A stretch of 64,000 nt of DNA from an uncultured Christensenella sp. GTDB lineage: Bacteria; Bacillota; Clostridia; Christensenellales; Borkfalkiaceae. The translations under genes and the position numbers were made by a program. This document shows, in pieces, positions 50,089 through 58,493 of the stretch. The stretch is taken from the NCBI GenBank assembly GCA_910576655.1, contig CAJTJC010000001.1, positions 62,001-126,000 of the forward strand, in the 5' to 3' direction. Every line of letters starts with the position of its first letter. Position 1 is the first letter of the stretch. The notes under the pieces were generated by a model. It did not search any database and was not told where the DNA came from. It worked only from the letters and a program-made list of their open reading frames with translations.

Positions 50089-50493
50089 TTATTTTCTTAT
50101 CCGTTTCAATTCGTTTTCTATCACCAAATACAGCTCCATTAAAAAGCCTGACCATTGGCTACTCAACGTGTCTATGTTCTCGGCAATGGAATACACACCG
50201 ATGCCTATCTCTTTGAGCTTTTGGATTAACTCTATTTTTTGCGCTGTTATACATCCGAATTGCCTTAACCCTTTGATTATTATGTAATCGAATTTATGAG
50301 CTTCGGCATCCTTTATCATTCGGCTGTATTCGGGTAGTTTTTCAGCCGTTTTATACTTACCGACATCGATATAAAATTCTGCTATCTCGCAATTGCTTTT
50401 GCTTTTTATCAGTTCGCTATAATACTGTTTTTGGCACTCAATAACGAGTGCGTCTTCTTTTCTTATTCGTATATAAACTGCTATTTTAACCAT
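50089..50493 (-). CDS. Degenerate serine recombinase catalytic domain (no nucleophile)
   Basis: 134 residues with the fold of the resolvase N-terminal domain: VAVY-like start, KFDYIIIKGLRQFG and LKEIGIGVYSIAENIDTL. The nucleophilic Ser of the YxRxS motif is replaced (YIRIRKED, Arg11), and the conserved FARN is FGCI. It ends before the recombinase and zinc domains. It cannot be an active recombinase. It may be a relic or a protein-binding accessory such as a modulator of the active recombinases. Confidence 0.7.
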   Translation of the reverse strand: MVKIAVYIRIRKEDALVIECQKQYYSELIKSKSNCEIAEFYIDVGKYKTAEKLPEYSRMIKDAEAHKFDYIIIKGLRQFGCITAQKIELIQKLKEIGIGVYSIAENIDTLSSQWSGFLMELYLVIENELKRIRK

Positions 50494-50508
50494 ATTTGTT
50501 CTTTCCCA

Positions 50509-50997
50509 TTATTGGCTTATGTCAAAATCTTCAAGGCTCTCGTACCGCTGTAAGACTATGAGATTTTCCTTTTTAATGTCTGCATCGGCAAACTCTTTTG
50601 TCTTATATGCACCAAAGTACGATACGCCATTTGCATTTTTTCGATAGGCTATCATTACTGGATAGCCTTGCTTTGCATACTTTTTATACTGCTTTTCATC
50701 GTCCATTAATTCAATGAGTCTGCCAATCAGCATTTCCACATCGGGTTCAAGATTTTTGTATTGCTCTTCGAGCGGATATTTTTTGTAATACATTTTAACG
50801 ATTTCTTCGAGCTTCGCTTCGTTCTCTTTCCGTCCGCTGATATCATAAAAATCTATGTCCGCAGGGCCGCCGTTCCCGCTGTCGTTGTACCATGCGATTT
50901 TCTTTTCGTCGAGATAAAGATTGCCTTGATTGCCTTGCCAATCTCTGCCCATAAAACTGCGTCTGCCTTTGAGCTTTAACCCAAATATACTTGCCAT
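50509..50997 (-). CDS. Hypothetical phage protein
   Basis: 162 residues from ATG 50997; the longer frame to 51042 crosses element P3. The N terminus (SIFGLKLKGRRSFMGRDW) is basic; the middle is acidic and helical (KLEEIVKMYYKKYPLEEQYKN), and the end has a KTKEFADADIKKENL segment. I recognise no family. It is first gene of the P3 cassette. Confidence 0.65.
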   Translation of the reverse strand: MASIFGLKLKGRRSFMGRDWQGNQGNLYLDEKKIAWYNDSGNGGPADIDFYDISGRKENEAKLEEIVKMYYKKYPLEEQYKNLEPDVEMLIGRLIELMDDEKQYKKYAKQGYPVMIAYRKNANGVSYFGAYKTKEFADADIKKENLIVLQRYESLEDFDISQ

Positions 50998-51022
50998 TTT
51001 CTTGCCTCCATTTTTTCTTTTA

Positions 51023-51051
51023 CAATACCGTAACTTGCCCAAAGAGCCCAG
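51023..51051 (-). promoter_or_regulatory. Phage promoter-like element P3
   Basis: Minus strand CTGG (51048-51051), 18 bases, GGTATTG (51023-51029), 26 bases upstream of the 50997 start. The flanking bases CACGATTTCG are identical to P2. Confidence 0.75.
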
Positions 51052-51078
51052 CGAAATCGTGCCGAATTCTACAACTCT

Positions 51079-52416
51079 TTAATCGAAAATTTCCACTCCG
51101 TCCCGAATGTGTTTGATTTCCGCTTCGGGGCAAAGTTCCTTGTATCTGCGGACGATAACGTCGCAGTATTTCGGTTCAAGTTCTATCGCCCGGCACTTGC
51201 GGTTCAGTTGCTCGGACGCTATAAGCGTGGAGCCGCTACCGCCGAACGGTTCATATACCGTATCGTCTTCGTGGCTGCTGTTATAGATGAGCTTGGCACA
51301 CAGCGTGATGGGTTTCATCGTCGGATGGTCTGGCGATTTGTTCGGCTTGTTATCCTCTATGACCGAGTTCGGCAAACCGAGTATTTTTTCTACCAACTCA
51401 ACGAGCTCGGCTTTGTTCATCTTTCGCAGATTCTCCGTCAGTCCCTCCATCACAGTTGCAAGCGTTCGATCGTCAATAAAATAATGCCCCGCACCTTCTT
51501 TCCATCCGTAGAGTATCGGCTCATGCTTCCACTGGTAGTCCTGCCTACCGAGCGTGAAATGATTCTTCAACCATATAAGCGTCTGCGAATACTTGAGCCC
51601 TGCGTCCGTCATCGCTTTTGTAAAGTTTACGGTTTCTTTTGTGCTGTGGAACACATAAATAGGCGCACCTTTCTTCAAGTTCTTTTCCGCCGCCTTATAG
51701 AATGCCAAAAGGAATTGATAGAACTCATCGTCCGAAAGGTTGTCGTTTGCAATCGTGCTACTCGACCGAGACTGCGATTGATGCTTACCCCTTACCGCCG
51801 AGCCGTAGTCCACATTATAAGGCGGATCGGTTACCATTAGGTCTGCCATCTTACCGTCCAACACTCTGCTCACGTCCTCGGCTTGCGTGCTGTCCCCGCA
51901 CAGCAGTCGGTGTTGTCCGAGTATCCACAAATCTCCCGTTTTCGTCTTCGGCTCGGTTACTTCGTCAAGAGCAGATTCGGCGTCAAATTCGTCTTCGTGT
52001 ACATTCTCCATACTGCCGCTCCCGAACAATTCCTGTGCTTCGGCAAGGTCGAAACCCGTTAGCGTGATGTCGTATCCGCTACCGTCCAAGTCTTTCAAAA
52101 GACTTGCCAAGAGGTCATTGTCCCACTCGCCGCTGATTTTATTCAAAGCGATGTTTAAGGCTTTTTCCTTGCTTTCGTCAAGATCGACCACGACGCAGTC
52201 CACTTCGGTGAATCCAAGGTCTTTCATTACTTTTAAGCGTTGATGTCCGCCCACAACCACGCCCGTGCGTTTGTTCCATATTACGGGTTCGACGTAGCCA
52301 AACTCTTCGATGCTGCGTTTGAGCTTTTCGTATTCGGCGTCGCCGGGCTTTAAGTCCTTACGGGGATTGTAATCGGCGGCTTTTAATTCCGCCACCGCTC
52401 TTTTTTCTATTTGCAT
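51079..52416 (-). CDS. ParB-like nuclease domain / DNA methyltransferase fusion
   Basis: 445 residues. The N-terminal ParB/Srx-like domain has NPRKDLKPGDAEYEKLKRSIEEFG and VVVGGHQRLKVMKDLG. The C-terminal methylase has the catalytic DPPY (TDPPYNVDYG, near 197), an insertion with the target region, and the SAM-binding FGGSGST near 396 as in N4/N6 beta-class enzymes. Such fusions are common in phages and methylate adenine or cytosine to evade restriction. It starts after GGGAGG. Confidence 0.9.
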   Translation of the reverse strand: MQIEKRAVAELKAADYNPRKDLKPGDAEYEKLKRSIEEFGYVEPVIWNKRTGVVVGGHQRLKVMKDLGFTEVDCVVVDLDESKEKALNIALNKISGEWDNDLLASLLKDLDGSGYDITLTGFDLAEAQELFGSGSMENVHEDEFDAESALDEVTEPKTKTGDLWILGQHRLLCGDSTQAEDVSRVLDGKMADLMVTDPPYNVDYGSAVRGKHQSQSRSSSTIANDNLSDDEFYQFLLAFYKAAEKNLKKGAPIYVFHSTKETVNFTKAMTDAGLKYSQTLIWLKNHFTLGRQDYQWKHEPILYGWKEGAGHYFIDDRTLATVMEGLTENLRKMNKAELVELVEKILGLPNSVIEDNKPNKSPDHPTMKPITLCAKLIYNSSHEDDTVYEPFGGSGSTLIASEQLNRKCRAIELEPKYCDVIVRRYKELCPEAEIKHIRDGVEIFD

Positions 52417-52440
52417 TGATTGCCTCCCTGTTTTTGGTAT

Positions 52441-52470
52441 AAAAAAACCGTTCGGCGTTTACCGAACGGT
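52441..52470 (-). terminator. Terminator of the toxin-antitoxin/HEPN cassette
   Basis: ACCGTTCGG and CCGAACGGT around a 6-base loop followed by seven T on the minus strand. A strong intrinsic terminator, 20 bases after the last cassette gene. Confidence 0.9.
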
Positions 52471-52489
52471 CAACAATTAGTTGTTTCCA

Positions 52490-53251
52490 TTAATAATCAT
52501 TAGGTATGTAATATCGCATTTCGCTTTCGAATTCTCGCAACATCTCTTGTTCATATTCATGTCGCAATTCATCTTCATATTTTTGCATCTCGCAAGTATA
52601 TTCCCAATAACGAGATAATAAGCCCATTATATAATCCAACATATTACATACATAAGTAATCTGTTCTTTCAATACCGCCATATCTACAACCACATTTTGC
52701 TGTGATGCTGCATAAAACATTTCTTTATGGTCGGAATCTATTGGATATCGCGCAAACGCCATATCATTCGTTTTTTCATAAATATTGCCGATGAATTTTT
52801 GGACTAATTTCATTGCCGTAATTGCCGAAACTATATCCTCGCTATTATCTTTATTTTTTAAATCAAGCAATCTCTTTTTTGCTTCATCCGCTAATTGTTT
52901 AATATCATGCTTGCCTTTAATGGCCGATTCTTTGTTCAGCACCATATATAAATAGCAGTTTATTGCTTTCAGCGACAGTTCTATACCGTGTATTAAGTTA
53001 AACAAAATCGGAAAGATAATAATATCTGCTTTTTTATCACGATTGTCTTGTAAGCATCCGTCGATTAACCAATAGGCAGATTGGAAATATCCTTCTGACA
53101 ATTCCCAAAATTGAGCACCTACATCCCAAGAGCGTACTATCCGCCAATTTAAATATGCGTTTTTACTGATATCTTTGTTAAATCCAAAAAACGACTCCAT
53201 ACGCTTTGCGAGTTGCGGTATTTTATCGTAGTCGATTTTTTCAAAAAACAT
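52490..53251 (-). CDS. HEPN-domain protein in toxin-antitoxin cassette
   Basis: 253 residues from ATG 53251 (GGAGGG upstream). The HEPN pattern is visible: HGIELSLKAIN (88-98), GKHDIKQLADEA (113-124) and ARYPIDSDH (167-175), which holds the R-x6-H of HEPN RNases. An acidic C-terminal helix ends the protein. HEPN proteins are often RNases in toxin or abortive-infection systems. It is last of four genes with one promoter and terminator. Confidence 0.65.
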   Translation of the reverse strand: MFFEKIDYDKIPQLAKRMESFFGFNKDISKNAYLNWRIVRSWDVGAQFWELSEGYFQSAYWLIDGCLQDNRDKKADIIIFPILFNLIHGIELSLKAINCYLYMVLNKESAIKGKHDIKQLADEAKKRLLDLKNKDNSEDIVSAITAMKLVQKFIGNIYEKTNDMAFARYPIDSDHKEMFYAASQQNVVVDMAVLKEQITYVCNMLDYIMGLLSRYWEYTCEMQKYEDELRHEYEQEMLREFESEMRYYIPNDY

Positions 53252-53268
53252 ATAACCCTCCGTAAGCA

Positions 53269-53697
53269 CTAAATGCGTCCATATTTCCGCAAAACTTTTA
53301 GTCTTACTTCCTCTATGGTTTTACTTAACTTTTCAAGCCTATTATGGTCATTTTCTAATCTTCGAGCCTGTCGGACAAAATCAACATTATTGTTAGAATA
53401 TATAAATTCACAATATGCTTTGTGCGCCCAATGATTTCTTATATCCGTTATCTTTTTCAACAACTCATAATCGCCATCAGAAAAGAACCATTTGTCGTCA
53501 GAACGGTCTAATGCTTTTAAGTTACCAACAACCGTGCCGAGCGTCATTTTCTTCTTGGCAATCATTGCCAAGTTGTCATCCATATCACCCGCTTTCATTC
53601 CTGCATAAATGAGCTTTATATCGTGTTCTATTGCTTGGCAATTCATTATAGTCCGTCCGACATAGTAATGGAAATCACTCATGTCTTCAATCATCAA
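53269..53697 (-). CDS. HEPN-like protein, possible RNase toxin
   Basis: 142 residues, all helical. R87-NHWA-H92 (ITDIRNHWAHK) matches the RX4-6H catalytic motif of HEPN ribonucleases in its usual place on the last helix. The QAIEHDIKLIYAGM helix fits helix 1. The start overlaps the toxin gene by 11 bases, so it is translated with it. It may pair with the longer HEPN protein downstream. Confidence 0.65.
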   Translation of the reverse strand: MMIEDMSDFHYYVGRTIMNCQAIEHDIKLIYAGMKAGDMDDNLAMIAKKKMTLGTVVGNLKALDRSDDKWFFSDGDYELLKKITDIRNHWAHKAYCEFIYSNNNVDFVRQARRLENDHNRLEKLSKTIEEVRLKVLRKYGRI

Positions 53698-54028
53698 GTT
53701 TCTTTGCCTCTTCTCTCATAATTTCGTCAATATTTTGTCCGCCGTAAAATGCGTGAAAAGCAACTACTTCTTTTGTTTTTTCATTCGGCCAATAAAAAAC
53801 AATGAAATTATCGACAGGCACTTTTCGGAGTCCTCTACTGTGCCATGGTTCTTTTTCATATAATGTAAAACGCATAGGCATTTCATTAAGAGACTTGGCC
53901 ATATCCATAATTCTGCGTATTTGATTTAACGCCGTTTCAGGGACCAACAGCGTATTGGCAATGTAGCTATGTATTGCCCTGACGTCCGCCCTAAAGTCAG
54001 GAGCAAGAATAACCTTCCAATCACTCAT
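53687..54028 (-). CDS. RelE/ParE-family toxin
   Basis: 113 residues with the RelE/ParE fold: WKVILAPDFRADVRAIHSYIAN, basic GLRKVPVDNFIVFYW, and the final FHAFYGGQNIDEIM (the family FYGG.D segment). RelE-type toxins cut mRNA in ribosomes; ParE-type poison gyrase. It overlaps the antitoxin by 4 bases (ATGA). Confidence 0.88.
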   Translation of the reverse strand: MSDWKVILAPDFRADVRAIHSYIANTLLVPETALNQIRRIMDMAKSLNEMPMRFTLYEKEPWHSRGLRKVPVDNFIVFYWPNEKTKEVVAFHAFYGGQNIDEIMREEAKKLDD

Positions 54029-54330
54029 AATCCCAATTCCTTATGCAATTCGGCTTCAAAATCTTCAATCGGAGTGCACTCTCCGTTAACATATTGCTGC
54101 ATTGCTCTATCCATAAGTGCATTAAATTCAGCATCCGACAATGATCCCACGGCAATCGGTCTGTCGTTAGGCAATGCCATTTCAAACGGAATCTTTCTTT
54201 GCATAGCGATTTGGCGCAAATACATTTCCATTGCCGTTGCCATTGATATTCCGAGCTGATTTAATACAGTTTCTGCCTGCTCTTTAACCATCGGATCAAC
54301 TCTCGTAAAAACACTTGCATTCTTTGCCAT
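54025..54330 (-). CDS. RelB/DinJ-family antitoxin
   Basis: 101 residues. The N-terminal ribbon-helix-helix part (SVFTRVDPMVKEQAETVLNQLG) binds DNA and the C-terminal part wraps the toxin. AMEMYLRQIAMQRKIPFE is the family signature. GGAGGT is its ribosome site. It probably represses its own promoter at the TTGCAT/ATGCAA palindrome. Confidence 0.88.
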   Translation of the reverse strand: MAKNASVFTRVDPMVKEQAETVLNQLGISMATAMEMYLRQIAMQRKIPFEMALPNDRPIAVGSLSDAEFNALMDRAMQQYVNGECTPIEDFEAELHKELGL

Positions 54331-54372
54331 AAAAATTTACCTCCAATACATAGTATTCTTCTTTTCGGTTTT

Positions 54373-54401
54373 ATTATAACAAAATAGATTGCATTATGCA
54401 A
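54373..54401 (-). promoter_or_regulatory. Toxin-antitoxin promoter with palindromic operator
   Basis: Minus strand TTGCAT (54396-54401), 17 bases, TATAAT (54373-54378). The palindrome TTGCATTATGCAA (54389-54401) covers the -35 box. It is a housekeeping-type promoter, unlike P1-P6. Confidence 0.8.
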
Positions 54402-54428
54402 GCGTTTTGCAAATATTTCATATTGCTT

Positions 54429-55979
54429 TCATATCACTATTATTCCTCTATCGTTATAGACGCTGTCCGTCGTTCCTTTATTGCGGATTGCACGGTCTAA
54501 CGCCATAACGAGTGCCACCGCTCCGTCTATTCTTTCGGTGGACTTTTCTTTGTCCATCTTCACGTTCCCGGCAGGATCGGTTCTAACGAACACGTTGTCC
54601 ATCATCCATCGGAGCGGCACGTTCCCGCCGTGTGCTATCTTTTGTTCAAGCACGAGTTTCATTAGCTCTTTCGTCGGCGGACTCATATCCTTGAAACCCT
54701 GCCCGAACGGTACGACCGTGAACCCCATTCCTTCGAGATTTTGCGTCATCTGCACGGCTCCCCAACGGTCAAAGGCTATTTCATTGATGTTGTATTTCGT
54801 GCCGAGGTCTTCTATAAAGTTTTCGATGTATCCGTAGTGAATTACGTTGCCCTCGGTGGTTATAACTTGCCCCTTTGCTTTCCACACATCGTATGGAACG
54901 TGATCACGTCGAACTCGCAAATCTATCGTATCTTCGGGTATCCAAAAGAACGGCAGAACGATGTATTTATCTTCGTCGTTCAAGGGCGGAAAGACAAGCA
55001 CGAATGCCGTGATATCGGTGCTTGACGAAAGGTCGAGTCCTCCGTAGCATTCCCGTCCTTTCAGCTTTTCGGCATCCACTTGAAAATCACATTTATCCCA
55101 AGCATCCATCGGCATCCAACGGACGCTTTGCTTTACCCATTGATTGAGCCGCAGTTGTCGGAACAAATTCTCTTCCGCCGGGTTCTCTTTTGCCGACTCG
55201 TAGGCGGTTCGGAGCTTATCTATCTCCACCGTGATGCCGAGCGACGGGTTGGCTTTCGCCCATACCTTTTCGCTACCCCAATCATCATCGTCATCCGCTC
55301 CGTAAATTACGGGATAAAATGAACGATCGTGCTTCCGACCTTCAAGTATGTCTTTCGACTTTTGGTGGATTTCCCAACAGATTGAGTTGCGGTCAGTGCC
55401 TGCCGTAGTTATCAAAAAGAACAGCGGTTGTTTTCTCGCATCGCCCGAACCGTGCGTCATTACGTCATATAAAGCTCGGTTCGGTTGTGCATGGAGTTCG
55501 TCGAATACGACGCCGTGAACGTTAAGTCCGTGCTTGGTGTACGACTCTGCCGACAGCACTTGATAAAAGGAATTAAGCGGTTGATACACAAGCCGTTTCT
55601 GGCTCATTATCGGCTTGATTCTCTTCTTCAAGGCGGGGCATTGTTCTACCATGTTGCAAGCCACGTCGAACACTATACTTGCCTGTTGGCGGTCGGCTGC
55701 ACATCCGTAAACCTCCGCACCCCACTCTCCGTCGCCCGCTAAAAGGTATAATGCGATTGCGGCGGCTATCTCCGACTTGCCTTGTTTTTTCGGTATCTCG
55801 ACATAGGCGGTGTTAAACTGCCTATAACCGTTATCTTTTACCGTGCCGAAAATGTCCCTTATGATTTTGTCCTGCCACGGCAACAGTTCGAACGGTACGC
55901 CGTGCCATGTGCCTTTCGTATGTTTTAACGAGTTGATAAAAGCAACGGCACGGTCTGCAAGCTGTTTGTTGTATGCCAT
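54429..55979 (-). CDS. terL: Phage terminase large subunit
   Basis: 516 residues. The ATPase has an atypical Walker A EIPKKQGKSE and Walker B VVFDELHAQ. The nuclease half carries acidic GGLDLSSSTDI and the final ERIDGAVALVMALDRA. This pattern matches the HK97-like Terminase_1 group. It packages DNA into heads and cuts at cos or pac. It is separated from the small subunit by about 6.3 kb of other genes, which is unusual. Confidence 0.94.
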   Translation of the reverse strand: MAYNKQLADRAVAFINSLKHTKGTWHGVPFELLPWQDKIIRDIFGTVKDNGYRQFNTAYVEIPKKQGKSEIAAAIALYLLAGDGEWGAEVYGCAADRQQASIVFDVACNMVEQCPALKKRIKPIMSQKRLVYQPLNSFYQVLSAESYTKHGLNVHGVVFDELHAQPNRALYDVMTHGSGDARKQPLFFLITTAGTDRNSICWEIHQKSKDILEGRKHDRSFYPVIYGADDDDDWGSEKVWAKANPSLGITVEIDKLRTAYESAKENPAEENLFRQLRLNQWVKQSVRWMPMDAWDKCDFQVDAEKLKGRECYGGLDLSSSTDITAFVLVFPPLNDEDKYIVLPFFWIPEDTIDLRVRRDHVPYDVWKAKGQVITTEGNVIHYGYIENFIEDLGTKYNINEIAFDRWGAVQMTQNLEGMGFTVVPFGQGFKDMSPPTKELMKLVLEQKIAHGGNVPLRWMMDNVFVRTDPAGNVKMDKEKSTERIDGAVALVMALDRAIRNKGTTDSVYNDRGIIVI

Positions 55980-55995
55980 TGCTCCCTCCGTTTAC

Positions 55996-56024
55996 AATAA
56001 ATAAAAGGAGAGCCGAGGCTCTCC
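55996..56024 (-). terminator. Terminator of the P4 cassette
   Basis: GGAGAGCC/GGCTCTCC perfect arms with a 2-base tip, followed by TTTTATTTATT on the minus strand. It lies after the cyclotransferase gene and before terL. Confidence 0.8.
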
Positions 56025-56050
56025 CTTTGAACACGCATTTGATTTGGTTT

Positions 56051-56485
56051 TTATGCTCTCGCTCTCATTCGCTTTTTCGTATCGTCGAGAGCCGCTTGCA
56101 GGAATTTCGGATCGAGTCCGATATCCCTATATCCTTCGTGAATTGTGTTGTAATAAAATCCCGACGGCATATTCGGCTTGCCTTCGTTCATTATGTACAC
56201 CATTGCCTCGACCGCTCCGTTCGGCATATCTACCGTTACCGTTTCCTTTCGGTAATAACTCGGATACCCTTCGTATCTGTCGAGTGCCAACTCGTCACGA
56301 GGTGTGATTTTCCACACGCCGACAGGCGTCTCCGCCCCATCTACAGGTTCTATCGTTGCCACACCACGGAATGTCAGCTGATAGTTTTTGAGTGTGCCGA
56401 GGCCCACTACCTTTGCGTCAGGACACCGTCTTGCCATTTGTGCAAGGTTAAGGTTGCTACCGTATGCTACATAAAGTTTTGCCAT
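56051..56485 (-). CDS. Gamma-glutamylcyclotransferase (AIG2-like) family protein
   Basis: 144 residues. YVAYGSNLNLAQM is the substrate-binding loop of this family, and LDRYEGYPSYYRKE holds the general-base Glu. Enzymes of this fold release 5-oxoproline from gamma-glutamyl amines or peptides. It is translated in the same cassette as an amidoligase, a pairing noted in phages and mobile elements where the two make and break amide tags. Confidence 0.87.
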   Translation of the reverse strand: MAKLYVAYGSNLNLAQMARRCPDAKVVGLGTLKNYQLTFRGVATIEPVDGAETPVGVWKITPRDELALDRYEGYPSYYRKETVTVDMPNGAVEAMVYIMNEGKPNMPSGFYYNTIHEGYRDIGLDPKFLQAALDDTKKRMRARA

Positions 56486-56516
56486 TTTTTTATCTCCTTC
56501 TTTTGTGAGGGGGCGG

Positions 56517-57398
56517 TTAAGCCGCCGCCCTCGGTCTACCGTTTTTGAATGCTATGTCGCCGCTTAAGTTTTCGAGTAAAAACTTTCTTGCCGTATCGAA
56601 CTCTTCGCCGATCATTCCGAGGCGGAGCAGCCATGTGCGGAATGTGTATTTTTCGTTTGCGGTTACCGTTTTCTTTGCGCTTGCTCCGTTCTGCGTTAAG
56701 GCTTGATGGCTGATTGCGAGGCACAGTTGTATGTAAGTTTTAATTTTGCCTGCGTGCGTCGTTCCGTTAAAGCATCTAAACTCGATGCCCTTGCCTTGCC
56801 ATAGGCTGTGCAGGTTGAGTGCATGGTAGCGACTGCTGTCGTAGTGTGTGTTCCTGTGCGAGTTGCCGTTGTACCATAATCTTTCGACCGCCGATGTTGT
56901 AGTCGGCTTTGTGCGGTTCATACTCTCTACGAACCTCTGCTCGGTCTTTTTGCACCATCTGTTAGCTCGGCTTGTGCTTACCCCGACCGCCTTGAACAGT
57001 AGGTCTTCTTTGCTCGTCATAATGTTTACGAGGTTCCGTAGCGTCTTCGCCGTATGCTGTTCCGCTCCGACGTGTACGTGGATTCCGCAGCTACTGTTTG
57101 CCTTTGCACCCTTGTGTCGCAGTTGCCTTACGATTTCCTGTATATCTTCGATGTCTTCCCATCTGCATACTGGTGTTACGATCTCGCAACTGCAGTTTGA
57201 TCCGTAGTGTTCCGTGTCGATGCTGCCGTCGCTCATCGCTTTCCATTTGCGACCTTGTCTGTCGGTTGCCTCGTAGGTGTCGTATCCGCTACCTGCGTAG
57301 TAGGATGTCGTTCCGTAGTAGTCTGCGATTACCTTTGCCGCATCCTTTCTACTGATGCCTGTGAGTTCGATTTCGATGCCGAATGTTTGAGTTTTCAT
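56517..57398 (-). CDS. Amidoligase family enzyme (COOH-NH2 ligase)
   Basis: 293 residues from ATG 57398 (AAAGGAGAACA upstream). It has the glutamine-synthetase-like amidoligase pattern: TFGIEIELTG at 5-14, SCEIVTPVCRWEDI, CGIHVHVGAEQH and IEFRCFNGTTH. Such enzymes join carboxyls to amines using ATP. Paired with the cyclotransferase it may modify a peptide, protein side chain or small metabolite; the substrate is unknown. Confidence 0.87.
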   Translation of the reverse strand: MKTQTFGIEIELTGISRKDAAKVIADYYGTTSYYAGSGYDTYEATDRQGRKWKAMSDGSIDTEHYGSNCSCEIVTPVCRWEDIEDIQEIVRQLRHKGAKANSSCGIHVHVGAEQHTAKTLRNLVNIMTSKEDLLFKAVGVSTSRANRWCKKTEQRFVESMNRTKPTTTSAVERLWYNGNSHRNTHYDSSRYHALNLHSLWQGKGIEFRCFNGTTHAGKIKTYIQLCLAISHQALTQNGASAKKTVTANEKYTFRTWLLRLGMIGEEFDTARKFLLENLSGDIAFKNGRPRAAA

Positions 57399-57452
57399 TT
57401 GCGTGTTCTCCTTTGCTTTGAGGGTGTTTCCCACCCCCGTTTTGCAAGACAA

Positions 57453-57481
57453 CAATACCGTAAAAACACACAAGAGCCCAG
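57453..57481 (-). promoter_or_regulatory. Phage promoter-like element P4
   Basis: Minus strand CTGG (57478-57481), 18 bases, GGTATTG (57453-57459), 55 bases upstream of the amidoligase start. A longer amidoligase frame would cover it and is therefore rejected. Confidence 0.75.
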
Positions 57482-57520
57482 CGAAACGCGGTCGAAATCC
57501 GAAAGAATTTGAAAAAATTT

Positions 57521-57745
57521 TTAACTATTTTTCGGGGTTTCTAAACCTATGCCTTTATAGTTAAAATCGCCGTTTTCGATTGCTTTTTTATCGGCTTCGG
57601 TTGCGGCTTTATAGTCCGCTCTTTCAGTTTCCTTTCGCTTGCATTCCAAGCAAATGCATTCCGTGTTATACATAGACATTATCCGCCCGCCCGATAAATC
57701 TCCACCGCAGCGGTCGCAAGTCCTTTGACTGAAAAACTTATCCAT
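57521..57745 (-). CDS. Small zinc-ribbon phage protein
   Basis: 74 residues with two Cys pairs (CDRCGGDL and CICLECKRKE) that should hold one zinc, followed by a charged helix. AGGAGAAT is the ribosome site. It is ten bases after the ADP-ribosyltransferase-like gene, so probably in the P5 transcript. Function unknown. Confidence 0.7.
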   Translation of the reverse strand: MDKFFSQRTCDRCGGDLSGGRIMSMYNTECICLECKRKETERADYKAATEADKKAIENGDFNYKGIGLETPKNS

Positions 57746-57754
57746 TCAATTCTC

Positions 57755-58450
57755 CTATACTGCTTTCAGTTGCTGTAATTTTCGAGGGTTCAGCACCACT
57801 TCGGATTCGTTTCGGCTCGTAAAAATCGCCAATATATCCGCCTTATTGATTTGTGCCTGATAGACCTTTCCGTCTTCGCCGAACCTATGGGCGAACCACT
57901 CTGCCTTTGACCTGTCGAGCGTCCATGATAACGCTCTCACGTTTTTCGCATTGTAAGAGGTCACTCCCCTATAAACCGTTACGGTTTCGGTTAGGTCAGC
58001 GAATCTCTTTTGCTCGGATTCAGTCATAAGTGATTGCTTGTCGGCTTGGCTGAACAATCCAACCAATTCCGTCTTACTCACGTTTACGTCCATATTCGGT
58101 GCTTCGGATTTTATCCATGCGTCTGCGAGTATTTCCGAAAACTCGGAGGCGGACAGTCCGTCTTTCGCATACTTGATAAAAGTCAAGGCGTAGGTTTTAT
58201 TCAGCATTAAAAATATTTCGTATGCGGTTTTCGCCTCGTCTATCTTTTCACCCAAGAAGTCGCGCCACTTTTCTCGACTCTCCACGCTTGCCGTGATGTC
58301 CAAGATTTCGTTCGTGCCGGGGAGCATCATAAACCCCGACGACGCAAACGGATGATGCACGATCATCGGCGAATATTCGGTGGTATGAACGTCCGTAAAT
58401 AACAGCCATTTCGCCACGCATTTCACTTCTTGCATATTGGTCTGTGACAT
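57755..58450 (-). CDS. Putative mono-ADP-ribosyltransferase
   Basis: 231 residues from ATG 58450 (AAGGAGGACG upstream). The C-terminal 80 residues match the R-S-E ADP-ribosyltransferase pattern: Arg161 in TVYRGVT, the S-W-T strand (175-177), and the ExE turn ESE (215-217) before a beta strand. The N-terminal 150 residues are helical with no known domain. Phage enzymes of this class (T4 Alt, ModA) modify host proteins such as RNA polymerase. The target here is unknown. Confidence 0.65.
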   Translation of the reverse strand: MSQTNMQEVKCVAKWLLFTDVHTTEYSPMIVHHPFASSGFMMLPGTNEILDITASVESREKWRDFLGEKIDEAKTAYEIFLMLNKTYALTFIKYAKDGLSASEFSEILADAWIKSEAPNMDVNVSKTELVGLFSQADKQSLMTESEQKRFADLTETVTVYRGVTSYNAKNVRALSWTLDRSKAEWFAHRFGEDGKVYQAQINKADILAIFTSRNESEVVLNPRKLQQLKAV

Positions 58451-58493
58451 CTTTCGTCCTCCTTCAGTCGTTGCCGACTTTTGTCGTTCCAAA

